From assembly GCA_905478325.1 (NCBI GenBank), contig CAJQIB010000008.1, positions 62,001 through 126,000 on the forward strand: a stretch of DNA of 64,000 bases, given 5' to 3'. The stretch's first letter is position 1, and each line of letters starts with the position of its first letter. The DNA is from an uncultured Flavobacteriales bacterium. Lineage in GTDB: Bacteria; Bacteroidota; Bacteroidia; Flavobacteriales_D; Sanyastnellaceae. A program made the translations under genes and the position numbers. The notes under the pieces were generated by a model. It did not search any database and had not been told where the DNA came from. It saw only the letters and a list, made by a program, of their open reading frames with translations. Of the stretch, positions 1 to 8,534 are shown one piece after another.

Positions 1-63
1 TCATGCTCGCTTTGGATTTGAAAGCGTCAAGACCTCGAGAATCAAAAGAAGACGTCCTCGCTT

Positions 64-1284
64 CTACTTGAAACGGGCGACAAGCAAGGCTGTGTCGTCA
101 AAACGAGGCTCGTCACCTCTGAATGTCTCAACCTCATCTAACAACGCTGCCTGAATCGTTGTAACCGGCATTCCACGGCGCTCACAGATGATATCTTCCA
201 TACGCTGCATGCCAAATGGAATCCCCTCTTCATTCTCCTGTTCCACCAAGCCATCGGTGTAACAAACGAGCGTACTTCCCCGCTGCACCTTTTCGACACC
301 CGATTCAATCGAAGGAATGTCGTGGAACATGCCCAACCCAACAGACCCTAGCATTAGCTGATTTGAAGTGCCATCTGCTGCTGTGAGAACAGGGGGGTTG
401 TGACCGCAGTTCACATAGCGAAACTCACGGGTGGTCCGATAATAAACCCCTGCGAACATGGTGATGTACTTCTCTCCACGCGCATTCTCCATCACCCGCT
501 TATTCAACCTCATGACGGTCCCCTCTAAATCGTCCGGTTCATATTGGAAAATCGCTCGAACATTGGCCTGGAAGTTGGACATCAAGAATGCTGCTGCAAT
601 TCCTTTTCCACTGACATCTGCCATGCAAAATACCAAGCGTTCTTCGTCGACAGAAAACACGTCGTAATAATCACCCCCAACTTCATGGTGAGGCTGGTAG
701 TAGGCCGTAACATCGACATCCGAATCCGCGGGCCATTCGGTCGGAACAAGCAAAGTCTGCATGTCCGCGGCCAACTCCAACTCTCTGCGTGTCGCTTCTT
801 GGATAACCCGTTCTTCCTCCAATCGTTTGTTTTGCAACGCAACGACAAGAACATTGGTCAGCGTTTGGATGAAGTTTAAATGCTTCACAACCGGACTAAC
901 GCCGCGCCCTTCAGAGGTTTCACCTGCGAGTAAATAGGCTAGAGGCATTCCGTCGTGTGTCACAGGAATGACCACATCAAACTGCTGAACTCCTTTTGAA
1001 GAATTGAGAGAAATTCGCCCTTCCTGCTCAAAGAAAGAAGAATCTGTAATCTCTGGAATGTCGCCATCCACGCCTGTTTTCAGCAAGCACCTCCACTCTT
1101 CATCAAACGCGTAAAGAACCAGTCGGTTGATTCCTAGAAATTCCGACAAACTCTCTCGGTACATCTCGAGCAGCTGTTGATCCGTCGCCCGTGAATTGAT
1201 TCCACGCGTAACCTCTAACAAAGCACTGAGCTTGTAGTCCTGAACTTCAAGACGCTGTTCGAGTCGCTGAACGCTATGAGCCAT
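64..1284 (-). CDS. SpoIIE/PP2C-type serine/threonine phosphatase (RsbU-like)
   Basis: A 406-residue protein phosphatase. The C-terminal ~240 residues carry the full SpoIIE/PP2C set: GGDYYD (203-208), ADVSGKG (222-228), GHNPP (294-298), YTDGLVE (342-348) and DDTALLV (396-402), so the two-metal active site looks intact. The first ~150 residues look like a short coiled coil followed by a GAF-like sensor fold; that part is inferred from pattern only. Enzymes of this family usually dephosphorylate an anti-sigma-factor antagonist in partner-switching pathways, but no antagonist or anti-sigma gene is present here, so the target is unknown. The ATG lies 2 nt after the efp stop codon on the same strand, so the two are probably co-transcribed and translationally coupled. 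Confidence 0.85.
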   Translation of the reverse strand: MAHSVQRLEQRLEVQDYKLSALLEVTRGINSRATDQQLLEMYRESLSEFLGINRLVLYAFDEEWRCLLKTGVDGDIPEITDSSFFEQEGRISLNSSKGVQQFDVVIPVTHDGMPLAYLLAGETSEGRGVSPVVKHLNFIQTLTNVLVVALQNKRLEEERVIQEATRRELELAADMQTLLVPTEWPADSDVDVTAYYQPHHEVGGDYYDVFSVDEERLVFCMADVSGKGIAAAFLMSNFQANVRAIFQYEPDDLEGTVMRLNKRVMENARGEKYITMFAGVYYRTTREFRYVNCGHNPPVLTAADGTSNQLMLGSVGLGMFHDIPSIESGVEKVQRGSTLVCYTDGLVEQENEEGIPFGMQRMEDIICERRGMPVTTIQAALLDEVETFRGDEPRFDDTALLVARFK

Positions 1285-1286
1285 GG

Positions 1287-1853
1287 TTACTTCTTAACAC
1301 GCTCGACGTACTCCTTTGTTCGCGTATCGACTTTGACCTTGTCCCCTGTATTGATGAACAAAGGCACCCGGATTTCAACACCCGTATCCGTTGTCGCGGG
1401 CTTCATCGTGTTGGTAGCGGTATCTCCTTTGATTCCCGGTTCGGTGTAGGTAATCTCCGTCTCCACGTGCGTCGGCAAATCACAACTCAACACCCGTTCT
1501 TCAGCAGCGTGAAATTGCAATTTGCACACCAGGCCATCTTTCAGGAACTCGGGGGCATTGATCACAATACTCTGAACCGGAATCTGCTCAAAGGTCTCCA
1601 GATTCATGAAGTAAAAGTTGTCATCATCGTTGTAGATGTATTGGTACTCATGTACCTCTATGCGGATGGGCTCAATTTTCACTCCTGAATTGAAGGTGTG
1701 GTCTACCACTTTCCCTGTTGAGAGATTCTTCAGTTTTGTCCGCACAAAAGCGGCTCCTTTTCCAGGTTTCACGTGAAGAAATTCAATGACCTGCCACAAT
1801 CCATGATTGTGATTCATCACCAACCCGTTTTTTATATCGGCAGTCGTAGCCAT
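1287..1853 (-). CDS. efp: Translation elongation factor P
   Basis: A 188-residue protein of normal EF-P length with the three-domain sequence throughout. EF-P binds between the P and E sites and relieves ribosome stalling at consecutive prolines. The tip-loop residue that is modified in several bacteria is a lysine here (K32 in the PGKGAAF loop). No epmA/epmB or earP modification gene is in the window, so whether K32 is modified cannot be told. The start is the ATG giving MATTADIKNG, the usual Bacteroidota N-terminus. It precedes the PP2C phosphatase gene by 2 nt and follows the tryptophan-rich outer-membrane gene by 27 nt on the same strand. Confidence 0.96.
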   Translation of the reverse strand: MATTADIKNGLVMNHNHGLWQVIEFLHVKPGKGAAFVRTKLKNLSTGKVVDHTFNSGVKIEPIRIEVHEYQYIYNDDDNFYFMNLETFEQIPVQSIVINAPEFLKDGLVCKLQFHAAEERVLSCDLPTHVETEITYTEPGIKGDTATNTMKPATTDTGVEIRVPLFINTGDKVKVDTRTKEYVERVKK

Positions 1854-1880
1854 GGCGTTCTCATTTTCGCTAAGATACCA

Positions 1881-3620
1881 TCACAGCGATACAGTCAGGC
1901 GAAAATCCATTGCTGTTTGCACCGGGCCTTCCGTTGAAAAACCCAAATAGGTATTTGTCAAGCGATCTGACCTCAAAGCACTGTGTCCAGCCCATTGAAC
2001 CGTAAACCAATCATTCAATTGATAAGAAAGCCACCAACTGAGTCGACTACCGGTACCTGTCATGATGCGCGAACCCACTCCATATAGTGTCGGTTCAGAG
2101 CCATAAAGCTGCAGTCCTTCTGCGACTCTCCAACCCGACGCAGCGACTTTCCAGCGCCACTTCACCCCCTTGTCTTCAAGCCAATATGTCAACGCGAACC
2201 CCGATCTCATCGGAGGGTTTTGTGCAGCTACCCAATTCACTTGGACGCGCATTTTGTGTCCTTCCTGGGTCCATTGCCATCTCAAGGCATGACGAAAGCG
2301 GGAGGGAAACCAGCCTTGAACGTCAGATTCAGCATGGCTTTGGAGTTTGTACTGAACCTGAGCATCCGTGTCTACACGCAACTGAATTTTACACTCGAGG
2401 CGCATCGATTTCGTCGTACGATCCAATGCCGATGTTACCGTTTCAGCTCGCCAAGACCCACTCCAATTGGATTGAACGCCCTCCATTTTTTGCCCCCCCA
2501 AAATCAACCGAATGCCTGGGTTGGACTTGGAATCATTCCATCGTAACGCGGGATGAGGATGTTCCTGATGTTTTAAAGAACCATAGACATCCCAATCACG
2601 CCCTAGACTTTGCAACCAGGTCAAATGGACTGCATGGCCCATTGCATGGTGCATGGTCTCCACGGCCCAACGCGTGTTGTTCCAATGTCCCTCCGCATGA
2701 AGCCCTAGCCAGCCGAACCAATGTTTCAAGGAGTCCTTTTGAAGAAACGTGCCCCCCTCTCCAACAATCCCAACAGCCCCCCAATTGGATTGACGGCGCA
2801 CCAATTGTGAGCAACGCAACTCTCGAATGCGTGTCAAGCCATCCGCCGAATTGGCGTCAAGCCATCCAACATTCCGCCATTGAACGGGACCTAAAGCGCC
2901 CTCGTCATGCACATGCCCTGCAACAGAAACACTTGATGCAATGCGCCATTTATTCGCTTCACCTGTCATCGCCAACCCACTCCGATGATTGCTCGATACG
3001 GCTCCCCAAGTCGGGGTCAACCAATGTGCCGTGGGCAATGCTCCGAGGGATTGATTCAACGCGTCATAGGGACTTTGGTCCCACACATTCAACCCCATTC
3101 CCCAGCGCAAAACATGGTCGCCCACCACGAACTGCATTTTTTTCCTAGCCCTCTTAAAGGTCGCAAATCCTGCAATTTGCTCGAGCCCCTTCGATTCTAA
3201 CCCCCGATCTAACCGAAGCGCCCAATGGCCCGACTTCTTTAACCGTACCGATTGACTCCAGCGGCTCTCCATCAAGGCATCTGGCTTCGGAAAAACAACG
3301 CGCGCGTACAAACTACTTGTCCGATTGACCGACTTGCGATCCACTTGCCCTAAAACCCCTGAGCACAGCAGAAGCCAGGAGGCCTCTTCCTGCAGAGAGG
3401 CAATGGATGACGGACGCAATCCTCGAATTGCGCCAGCCTCTTGAGGCACGACCGGCCGGCCATACAGTTCGATGTGATGTACCACACAAGCTGCTTCATC
3501 CGGAGTCCACACACCAAAGACAACCTGTTCTTGCAGAAACCGTTCCAACGCATCTGTTTGTCCAAAAAGACCGGACGGAGAAAGACACAAAAAACAAACA
3601 GCACAACGAACCCAATTCAA
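1881..3620 (-). CDS. Secreted tryptophan-rich outer-membrane protein, probably of the Bacteroidota helix-hairpin-helix family
   Basis: A 579-residue protein. Residues 1-21 form a signal peptide (C/L/F core, ending near LFGQ). Residues ~22-90 are helical and resemble a degenerate ComEA-like helix-hairpin-helix segment as found at the N-terminus of large Bacteroidota outer-membrane proteins. The rest is rich in Trp and alternating hydrophobic residues and contains a GDHVLRWGMGLNVW stretch like the conserved 'GDY..QFGQGL.LW' strand of that family, so a beta-barrel is likely. The start is a TTG at 3620 overlapping the upstream TGA (TTGA); no ATG or GTG lies nearby and the signal peptide begins there. 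Substrate and role are unknown; the family assignment is moderate. Confidence 0.6.
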   Translation of the reverse strand: MNWVRCAVCFLCLSPSGLFGQTDALERFLQEQVVFGVWTPDEAACVVHHIELYGRPVVPQEAGAIRGLRPSSIASLQEEASWLLLCSGVLGQVDRKSVNRTSSLYARVVFPKPDALMESRWSQSVRLKKSGHWALRLDRGLESKGLEQIAGFATFKRARKKMQFVVGDHVLRWGMGLNVWDQSPYDALNQSLGALPTAHWLTPTWGAVSSNHRSGLAMTGEANKWRIASSVSVAGHVHDEGALGPVQWRNVGWLDANSADGLTRIRELRCSQLVRRQSNWGAVGIVGEGGTFLQKDSLKHWFGWLGLHAEGHWNNTRWAVETMHHAMGHAVHLTWLQSLGRDWDVYGSLKHQEHPHPALRWNDSKSNPGIRLILGGQKMEGVQSNWSGSWRAETVTSALDRTTKSMRLECKIQLRVDTDAQVQYKLQSHAESDVQGWFPSRFRHALRWQWTQEGHKMRVQVNWVAAQNPPMRSGFALTYWLEDKGVKWRWKVAASGWRVAEGLQLYGSEPTLYGVGSRIMTGTGSRLSWWLSYQLNDWFTVQWAGHSALRSDRLTNTYLGFSTEGPVQTAMDFRLTVSL

Positions 3621-4348
3621 TTGACCCCTTCTTTAGAATAAGCCCATCTGGCGCGCCATCCTCCCAAGGGGACCGGAGCAAGCCCGACATGCGCAGCAAA
3701 ACCGTCGATGAATACCCGGCAGTTTAACCCCCATATTCGAGGCTGCCATTGACCGCTAAATCCGACATGAATCGCTTCATGACATTGTAGAAACACCTTC
3801 ACCTCAAACGTCCACGCAGGCTCCATCCACTGCCAAAAAAACTGCATCTCTCCACGTTCAAATTCGCGGACAAACAATCCTCCAAAACGCAAATTTGACC
3901 CGGATTGATTGTCAGATGAACGTAGCGGACTTGACCATTCAAGGAAAGGATGCCATGCGTTTGACTCAGCGATAACTCGCCCTTCCATTCTCCAGATCAC
4001 ATGCCAAGCTGCTCGATCATTTCCGGGGTATTCAATGCGACTAGCTCCTCCAAACAACACCAACCCATGCTGCTCTCCCCATGGAATTGAATGCCCCCAA
4101 AGACCGCGAACATTCCGATACGGATTGGCCCAAACACCATCGACACGAATATGCGTTTGCCTTCCCAATGGCAAGGCAAAGCTTGTCGCAAAGGCATCTA
4201 CAGCAGTCCAGTGCTCGAATGCCCAAGAAGACTCCTTCCAATTCAAATGCTCCAAGGGACTAAACCCCGGAAGCTGACCGCATGAGATGACTTCATTTAA
4301 AATGAAACAAACTGACATGCATGTTCTAAAAAACGCTGTATTCTTCAT
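3617..4348 (-). CDS. Secreted tryptophan-rich hypothetical protein
   Basis: I do not recognise this ~243-residue protein. The ATG at 4348 begins a typical signal peptide (MKNTAFFRTCMSVCFILNE..., cleavage near CGQ); an upstream in-frame ATG at 4360 adds only MGSR. The mature part is rich in Trp, Phe and Gly with alternating hydrophobic residues, suggesting beta strands and an outer-membrane or periplasmic location. Its stop overlaps the TTG start of the next gene by 4 nt, so the two secreted proteins are translationally coupled and probably work together. A perfect 13-bp hairpin lies 26 nt upstream of this start. A partner or N-terminal half of the outer-membrane protein downstream is a reasonable guess, not more. 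Confidence 0.55.
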   Translation of the reverse strand: MKNTAFFRTCMSVCFILNEVISCGQLPGFSPLEHLNWKESSWAFEHWTAVDAFATSFALPLGRQTHIRVDGVWANPYRNVRGLWGHSIPWGEQHGLVLFGGASRIEYPGNDRAAWHVIWRMEGRVIAESNAWHPFLEWSSPLRSSDNQSGSNLRFGGLFVREFERGEMQFFWQWMEPAWTFEVKVFLQCHEAIHVGFSGQWQPRIWGLNCRVFIDGFAAHVGLAPVPLGGWRARWAYSKEGVN

Positions 4349-4374
4349 CCGCGATCCCATTCAATCAATGGAAC

Positions 4375-4404
4375 AATTCAGCGGTCGCGTTCGACCGCTG
4401 AATT
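4375..4404 (-). promoter_or_regulatory. Perfect 13-bp inverted repeat ahead of the tryptophan-rich gene pair
   Basis: Left arm 4375-4387 (AATTCAGCGGTCG), 4-nt loop, right arm 4392-4404, with no mismatch. It sits between the ostA-like stop (4519) and the start of the secreted-protein gene (4348), both on the minus strand. No U-run follows on either strand, so it is not a typical intrinsic terminator. It could be an RNA hairpin near the ribosome-binding region of the downstream mRNA, an mRNA end stabiliser for ostA, or an operator. Confidence 0.55.
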
Positions 4405-4518
4405 GCCATCTATTGAGGTCTTGCCTGTTGTTGACCCTGTGCAAACAAACACATATGTCTCGCTACCTAGCACGACGATTTGCGCATGGGGAGGGTTGAT
4501 TTACAGACGAATACAAAT

Positions 4519-6129
4519 TTATTCCGGGAGGTGTGAGTCCGAATCGCTCATTTGACCGGCAATGGAGCTTGGCGGGTCAATCCACTGCAGATTTTCAATG
4601 ATTGGATTGGCTCCAGGGGAATCCCAAGAAAGCCATACACCGGAGGGGTCATCGAGCAACACGATGGTCTTGGCCTCTCCTCCTTCCAAAACAATTTGCA
4701 AGCGACTGCAGGCAGCACGATTGAATTCCCCGCAAGCCGCAGATTCCGATTCCGATTCCGCATCGAAATACACCAACTCGGCATTTCCTGAAATATCAAT
4801 GTCTCGCAGTTTTCCACGCTGAAATTGCCCGAGCAAATCCCTCCCTGCAATTTGCTGATAACAGGAGTCTCCCGCCGGGTTCATCAACCCCACATGGCCC
4901 CATGCGTGGAGTCGATCCGGAGCATTTTCCCGCATGCTCAATGTCACAGAATCAGCCCTCAGGAATTGCCCCTCCAACCACAAATGAGGCGCGTTCCTTA
5001 AATCAATGACACTATCTACCTCATTCCAGATTAGCGTATCGCACAGCGCGATGGCAGCGCCTTGCTCCATTTTTACCCGAGGCCAAGCAAGGATGAATTG
5101 AGCTTCCAACTGCAAGGTATCCGCTTGGAGAAACAGCGTGTCGGAACCACTCGCATCCATCAGTCGTGCAGGTACATTTTCATTCCCATATAAAAAAGAC
5201 GTTCCTCGCGAATACGCCGAAGACTTCTTGAATTGTATCGCCTGCTCACCTTCCAACATCCACTTCCCTGTTGTATCCCGAAGAACGACATGTCCCCAAG
5301 CCTCTCTTGGTGCCAAGGAGTCGGCCGGCAAAACCAAGCTGTCCCCTTGCAGCATCACGTCATCTTGGCGCACCCATGCATTGCCGTCAATCACAGTCCC
5401 ACCAAACCATCCTGAACGGGTGCTCCCGTTATAAAGACCCCGATAGCAATGCATTTCCAACGATGAATCATTGGAAAGGATGATGGATCTCCCTAAAAAC
5501 TGAATGCTTTCTTCTGCTTGAAACAGGTGCAAGGAATCCGATAAAATTCGGTCCTGGGCATCGATGATGGAAACCTCACCTCCCAGCATGAAAACCGCAG
5601 GCTTTTCCACCCATTTTCCCTGTTGAAAATCAATGCGAGTAGCTTCTTGACGTATGACACCGCCTGCGTCAAAATCAACGGTTCGCCGTTCCATGTTGTA
5701 ACGCAGCTTTGGAGCAAACACCTCCCCCAAATCGGCCTTCATAACCACTTCACCATCACTCCCTGACCACGCCTCAACAATTTGAAGCGTCGGATTCATT
5801 TGCATCACGGCAGCCGTCATCGTGCTCTCGGAATCTTCCAAGCGCACGTTTCCCATCGTTTTGAACCGCCCATCATCATAACGCCAGGCACTATCACAGT
5901 AGAGATACATCTCCTTGAATTGCAAGGTGACATCCCCCACAAGTCGCTGTACGTCAGGCTGAACCATGTCCCGAAGTATCACATCCGCTTTTAAAATCTT
6001 AACGCGAGGCGCCGGTCGCACCGAATCTTGAGACGCTTGACCGGAAACTAAAAAAGGCAGCACAAGTGCAGCGATAAGGAGTAGGAGCGGCACTTTCATA
6101 CCCTGATTGATAAAAATATTGAATTTCAT
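4519..6129 (-). CDS. OstA-like LPS-transport protein
   Basis: A 536-residue exported protein of the Bacteroidota OstA-like group, related to the jellyroll repeats of LptA and the LptD N-terminus that form the periplasmic bridge for lipopolysaccharide. A signal peptide occupies roughly residues 11-31 (core LLLLIAALVLPFLV, cleavage after SGQ). The body repeats the pattern 'GDV.L...D..L.CDSA......F...G.V', visible for example as GDVTLQFKEMYLYCDSAW and again in several copies. No C-terminal LptD barrel is present, so it is an LptA-like bridge rather than LptD. The first ATG is 6129; a second ATG at 6099 (MKVPLLLL) gives a more compact signal peptide and may be the true start. It is divergent from tRNA-Leu. 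Confidence 0.8.
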   Translation of the reverse strand: MKFNIFINQGMKVPLLLLIAALVLPFLVSGQASQDSVRPAPRVKILKADVILRDMVQPDVQRLVGDVTLQFKEMYLYCDSAWRYDDGRFKTMGNVRLEDSESTMTAAVMQMNPTLQIVEAWSGSDGEVVMKADLGEVFAPKLRYNMERRTVDFDAGGVIRQEATRIDFQQGKWVEKPAVFMLGGEVSIIDAQDRILSDSLHLFQAEESIQFLGRSIILSNDSSLEMHCYRGLYNGSTRSGWFGGTVIDGNAWVRQDDVMLQGDSLVLPADSLAPREAWGHVVLRDTTGKWMLEGEQAIQFKKSSAYSRGTSFLYGNENVPARLMDASGSDTLFLQADTLQLEAQFILAWPRVKMEQGAAIALCDTLIWNEVDSVIDLRNAPHLWLEGQFLRADSVTLSMRENAPDRLHAWGHVGLMNPAGDSCYQQIAGRDLLGQFQRGKLRDIDISGNAELVYFDAESESESAACGEFNRAACSRLQIVLEGGEAKTIVLLDDPSGVWLSWDSPGANPIIENLQWIDPPSSIAGQMSDSDSHLPE

Positions 6130-6140
6130 CTGCCTGCAAG

Positions 6141-6171
6141 TTCCATCGAAATATTTGGATTCCTACCTTTG
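6141..6171 (+). promoter_or_regulatory. Bacteroidota-type promoter of tRNA-Leu
   Basis: An exact -7 element TACCTTTG (consensus TAnnTTTG) at 6164-6171, with TTC (one base from TTG) at 6141-6143, spacing 20. The expected start is about 14 nt upstream of the mature tRNA end at 6189. Tig, 84 nt beyond the tRNA, may be read from the same promoter. Confidence 0.6.
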
Positions 6172-6188
6172 CACTCCTTCTCAGGACT

Positions 6189-6270
6189 GCGGGTGTGGTG
6201 AAATTGGTAGACACGCTAGATTTAGGATCTAGTGCCGCAAGGTGTGTGGGTTCGAGTCCCTCCACCCGCA
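6189..6270 (+). tRNA. tRNA-Leu (anticodon UAG)
   Basis: Acceptor GCGGGTG (6189-6195) pairs with CACCCGC before discriminator A6270. The D-stem is GTG/CAC, the anticodon stem CTAGA/TCTAG with loop TTTAGGA, so the anticodon is UAG. A long class II variable arm (TGCCGCAAGGTGT) and a TTCGAGT T-loop fit tRNA-Leu. The T-stem (GTGGG/CCCTC) has one U-U mismatch. CCA is not encoded (CAG follows). Confidence 0.95.
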
Positions 6271-6354
6271 CAGCCTGGGAAGAAGCAACATACAACCACG
6301 GAATCAAGAACGAATTTCAGTGCAGATTCGTACCTGACCAATCCCCACTGAACC

Positions 6355-7710
6355 ATGCAAATCAACCGGAACAACATCGATGATTTGACCGCTACTTTGA
6401 CCGTTACTGTTGAACCCAGTGACTACGAAAATCGCGTTGACAAGATTTTAAAGGATTACCGCAAGCAGTCGCAAATCCCTGGCTTTAGAAAAGGGAAGGC
6501 GCCGATGGCGATGATTCGAAAGCAATATGCCACTCCCATTCTCGCCGAGGAGATGAATAAAATCATTTCAGAGCACTTGGGACAGTATATCCAACAGGAA
6601 AAACTAGAAATCCTCGGCAACCCTATTCCACAGACGAATACGGAATCCTCCGGGGACTGGGAAAAACCAAGTTCGTTCACCTTTGCTTATGAGATTGGTC
6701 TAGCCCCAACCATTGACTTGACCTTCGGTCGAAGCGCAAAGTTTCCACGGCACATCATTAAAGTGGACAAGAAGGCCATCGAAGCGAGTGTGACCGACCA
6801 CAAACGGCGACACGGTGCCATCAGCGAGCCGGAAATGGCCAATGACACCGATTTGCTCATGGGGACTTTCACCGAACTCGGATTGGACAACGCTACGTTG
6901 GAAAATGGAATCACCCATGACTCCAACATTGCATTGGAACACTTGGATGACAGGAGAACCAAGAAGAATCTCGTAGGCGCAAAAGTGGGCGACACGTTCG
7001 TAGTGGACCCGCACAAAGTTTCGCACAACCATGACGACTTGGGCAAGTTGCTCGGAATCACCCACGATCAAGCGCATGACATAAAAAGCATGTTCTCATT
7101 TGAGGTCAAGGAAGTCAAACGTCTCGCTCCGCATGAAAACGATCAGGCGCTTTGGGACAAGGTCTTGGGCAAGGATGTCGTGAGCTCTGAAAAGGATTTT
7201 CGCGAAAAAGTTTCTGAGGAGCTGCGCATGCAATTTGACCGTGATGCTGAATTTGTTTTCCGTCGTCGTTTTGCTGTGGATCTCATTGATCACATGAAAA
7301 TTCAGATGCCCGATGCTTTTTTGAAGCGTTGGATTCAGATGTCCAATGAAAAGCCGCTTTCGGACGAGCAATTGGAAAAGGAATACCCCAACTACGCCGA
7401 ATCCATGCGCTGGCAGTTATTGCAACAAGCCGTTATGAAAGATACCGATATGCGCGTATCCACTGAAGAATTGGAGGAGGAAGCGAAACGGGTCATTGGA
7501 GCTCAGTATGCGCAATACGGCATGCCATTGGAAGGTGAAATGCTGGACAACTTCGCGAAGAATGCACTGGCCAACGAAGAAGAGCGTCGCCGCATCGCGG
7601 ACCTCATCATTGAACGGAAGGTCGTCGACAACCTCAAAACCCGCGTCAACATCAAAGAAAAGCAGGTGAGCTACGAAGATTTCGCCAAGCTTGCGGCGGC
7701 TGTGCGTTGA
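6355..7710 (+). CDS. tig: Trigger factor chaperone
   Basis: A 451-residue trigger factor, the ribosome-docked chaperone and prolyl isomerase that meets nascent chains at the exit tunnel. The ribosome-binding signature GFRKGKAP is at residues 43-50 in the N-terminal domain; the remainder follows the family in length, with a weakly conserved middle domain as is usual in Bacteroidota and a helical C-terminal cradle. The tig-clpP-clpX order is the classical proteostasis cluster. It starts 84 nt after tRNA-Leu and is separated from clpP by 119 nt, which contain a separate clpP promoter box. Confidence 0.95.
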   Translation: MQINRNNIDDLTATLTVTVEPSDYENRVDKILKDYRKQSQIPGFRKGKAPMAMIRKQYATPILAEEMNKIISEHLGQYIQQEKLEILGNPIPQTNTESSGDWEKPSSFTFAYEIGLAPTIDLTFGRSAKFPRHIIKVDKKAIEASVTDHKRRHGAISEPEMANDTDLLMGTFTELGLDNATLENGITHDSNIALEHLDDRRTKKNLVGAKVGDTFVVDPHKVSHNHDDLGKLLGITHDQAHDIKSMFSFEVKEVKRLAPHENDQALWDKVLGKDVVSSEKDFREKVSEELRMQFDRDAEFVFRRRFAVDLIDHMKIQMPDAFLKRWIQMSNEKPLSDEQLEKEYPNYAESMRWQLLQQAVMKDTDMRVSTEELEEEAKRVIGAQYAQYGMPLEGEMLDNFAKNALANEEERRRIADLIIERKVVDNLKTRVNIKEKQVSYEDFAKLAAAVR

Positions 7711-7817
7711 GGTGAAAACATCTTTTCGTGGTTCCTGAAGGTGCGCTGTGAATTGAACCGTGTACAAAATTCAAAAGTCTTTGGATAAAGTCCCCGTTAT
7801 GGGAGGCTTTTGCAGTG

Positions 7818-7825
7818 TAATTTTG
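7818..7825 (+). promoter_or_regulatory. -7 promoter box of clpP, implying a leaderless mRNA
   Basis: TAATTTTG matches TAnnTTTG exactly and ends 4 nt before the clpP ATG (7830). A TTA at 7797-7799 gives a weak -33 element at spacing 18. If used, transcription would begin at or next to the A of the start codon. Confidence 0.5.
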
Positions 7826-7829
7826 GGAC

Positions 7830-8507
7830 ATGACAGACCGCAATGAATTCCTGAAGTACGCAGCACAAGACCGCGGACTCAGCAGCCAAACCGTGAGGGA
7901 TTACATTTCTTTCGCCTATGGTGCCGACAACATGACCCGTACCGTAATTGAAGAGCGTCAAATGCCTTTTCGTGAGGTTGATGTCTTTTCACGTTTGATG
8001 GCCGATCGCATCATCTTTTTAGGAACGGCAATCGATGATTACATCGCTAACATCGTCCAAGCTCAGCTCCTCTTTTTGGAATCGACTGACCCAACAAAGG
8101 ACATCCAGATTTACATCAACTCTCCAGGAGGGTCTGTTTATGCTGGGTTGGGCATTTATGACACCATGCAGTATATCCGTCCGGATGTTGCGACTATTTG
8201 CACAGGCATGGCAGCTTCGATGGGAGCTGTTTTGTTGTGTGCAGGAGCAGCAGGCAAACGAACCGGATTGAAGCACAGCCGTGTAATGATTCACCAGCCA
8301 CTCGGAGGGGCCAGTGGACAAGCTTCCGACATTGAGATTACAGCTCGAGAAATTCAAAAGCTTAAAAAGGAACTTTACGACATCATTGCAAGTCATTCGG
8401 GACAAACATCCAAGAAGGTTTGGAACGACTCAGACCGCGACTACTGGATGATTGCCGCCGAAGCAAAGGCGTACGGTATGATCGATGAAGTTCTTGAGCG
8501 CAAATAA
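7830..8507 (+). CDS. clpP: ATP-dependent Clp protease proteolytic subunit
   Basis: A 225-residue ClpP peptidase, the barrel that degrades substrates unfolded by ClpX. The catalytic triad is visible: Ser130 in MAASMGA, His155 in MIHQP and Asp204 in SDRDYWM. Length and the start [10 protein letters not shown] match Bacteroidota ClpP, which carries an N-terminal extension of about 25 residues before the conserved VFSRLM...IIFLG core compared with E. coli. It is followed 27 nt later by its partner clpX. An exact TAnnTTTG box lies 4 nt before the start. Confidence 0.97.
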   Translation: MTDRNEFLKYAAQDRGLSSQTVRDYISFAYGADNMTRTVIEERQMPFREVDVFSRLMADRIIFLGTAIDDYIANIVQAQLLFLESTDPTKDIQIYINSPGGSVYAGLGIYDTMQYIRPDVATICTGMAASMGAVLLCAGAAGKRTGLKHSRVMIHQPLGGASGQASDIEITAREIQKLKKELYDIIASHSGQTSKKVWNDSDRDYWMIAAEAKAYGMIDEVLERK

Positions 8508-8534
8508 TGCAGCCCACATTCTTTTCGAATCATC

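Noticed and set aside
1-63. Minus-strand ATG at positions 4-2, about 60 nt after the PP2C phosphatase stop
   Set aside because: Only one or two codons fall in the window, so a gene cannot be supported.
2087-3148. Open frame of 353 codons on the plus strand
   Set aside because: It is wholly antisense to the signal-peptide-bearing outer-membrane gene, has no recognisable domains or export signal, and its His/Pro/Ser-rich composition is what the complement of a Trp-rich gene gives.
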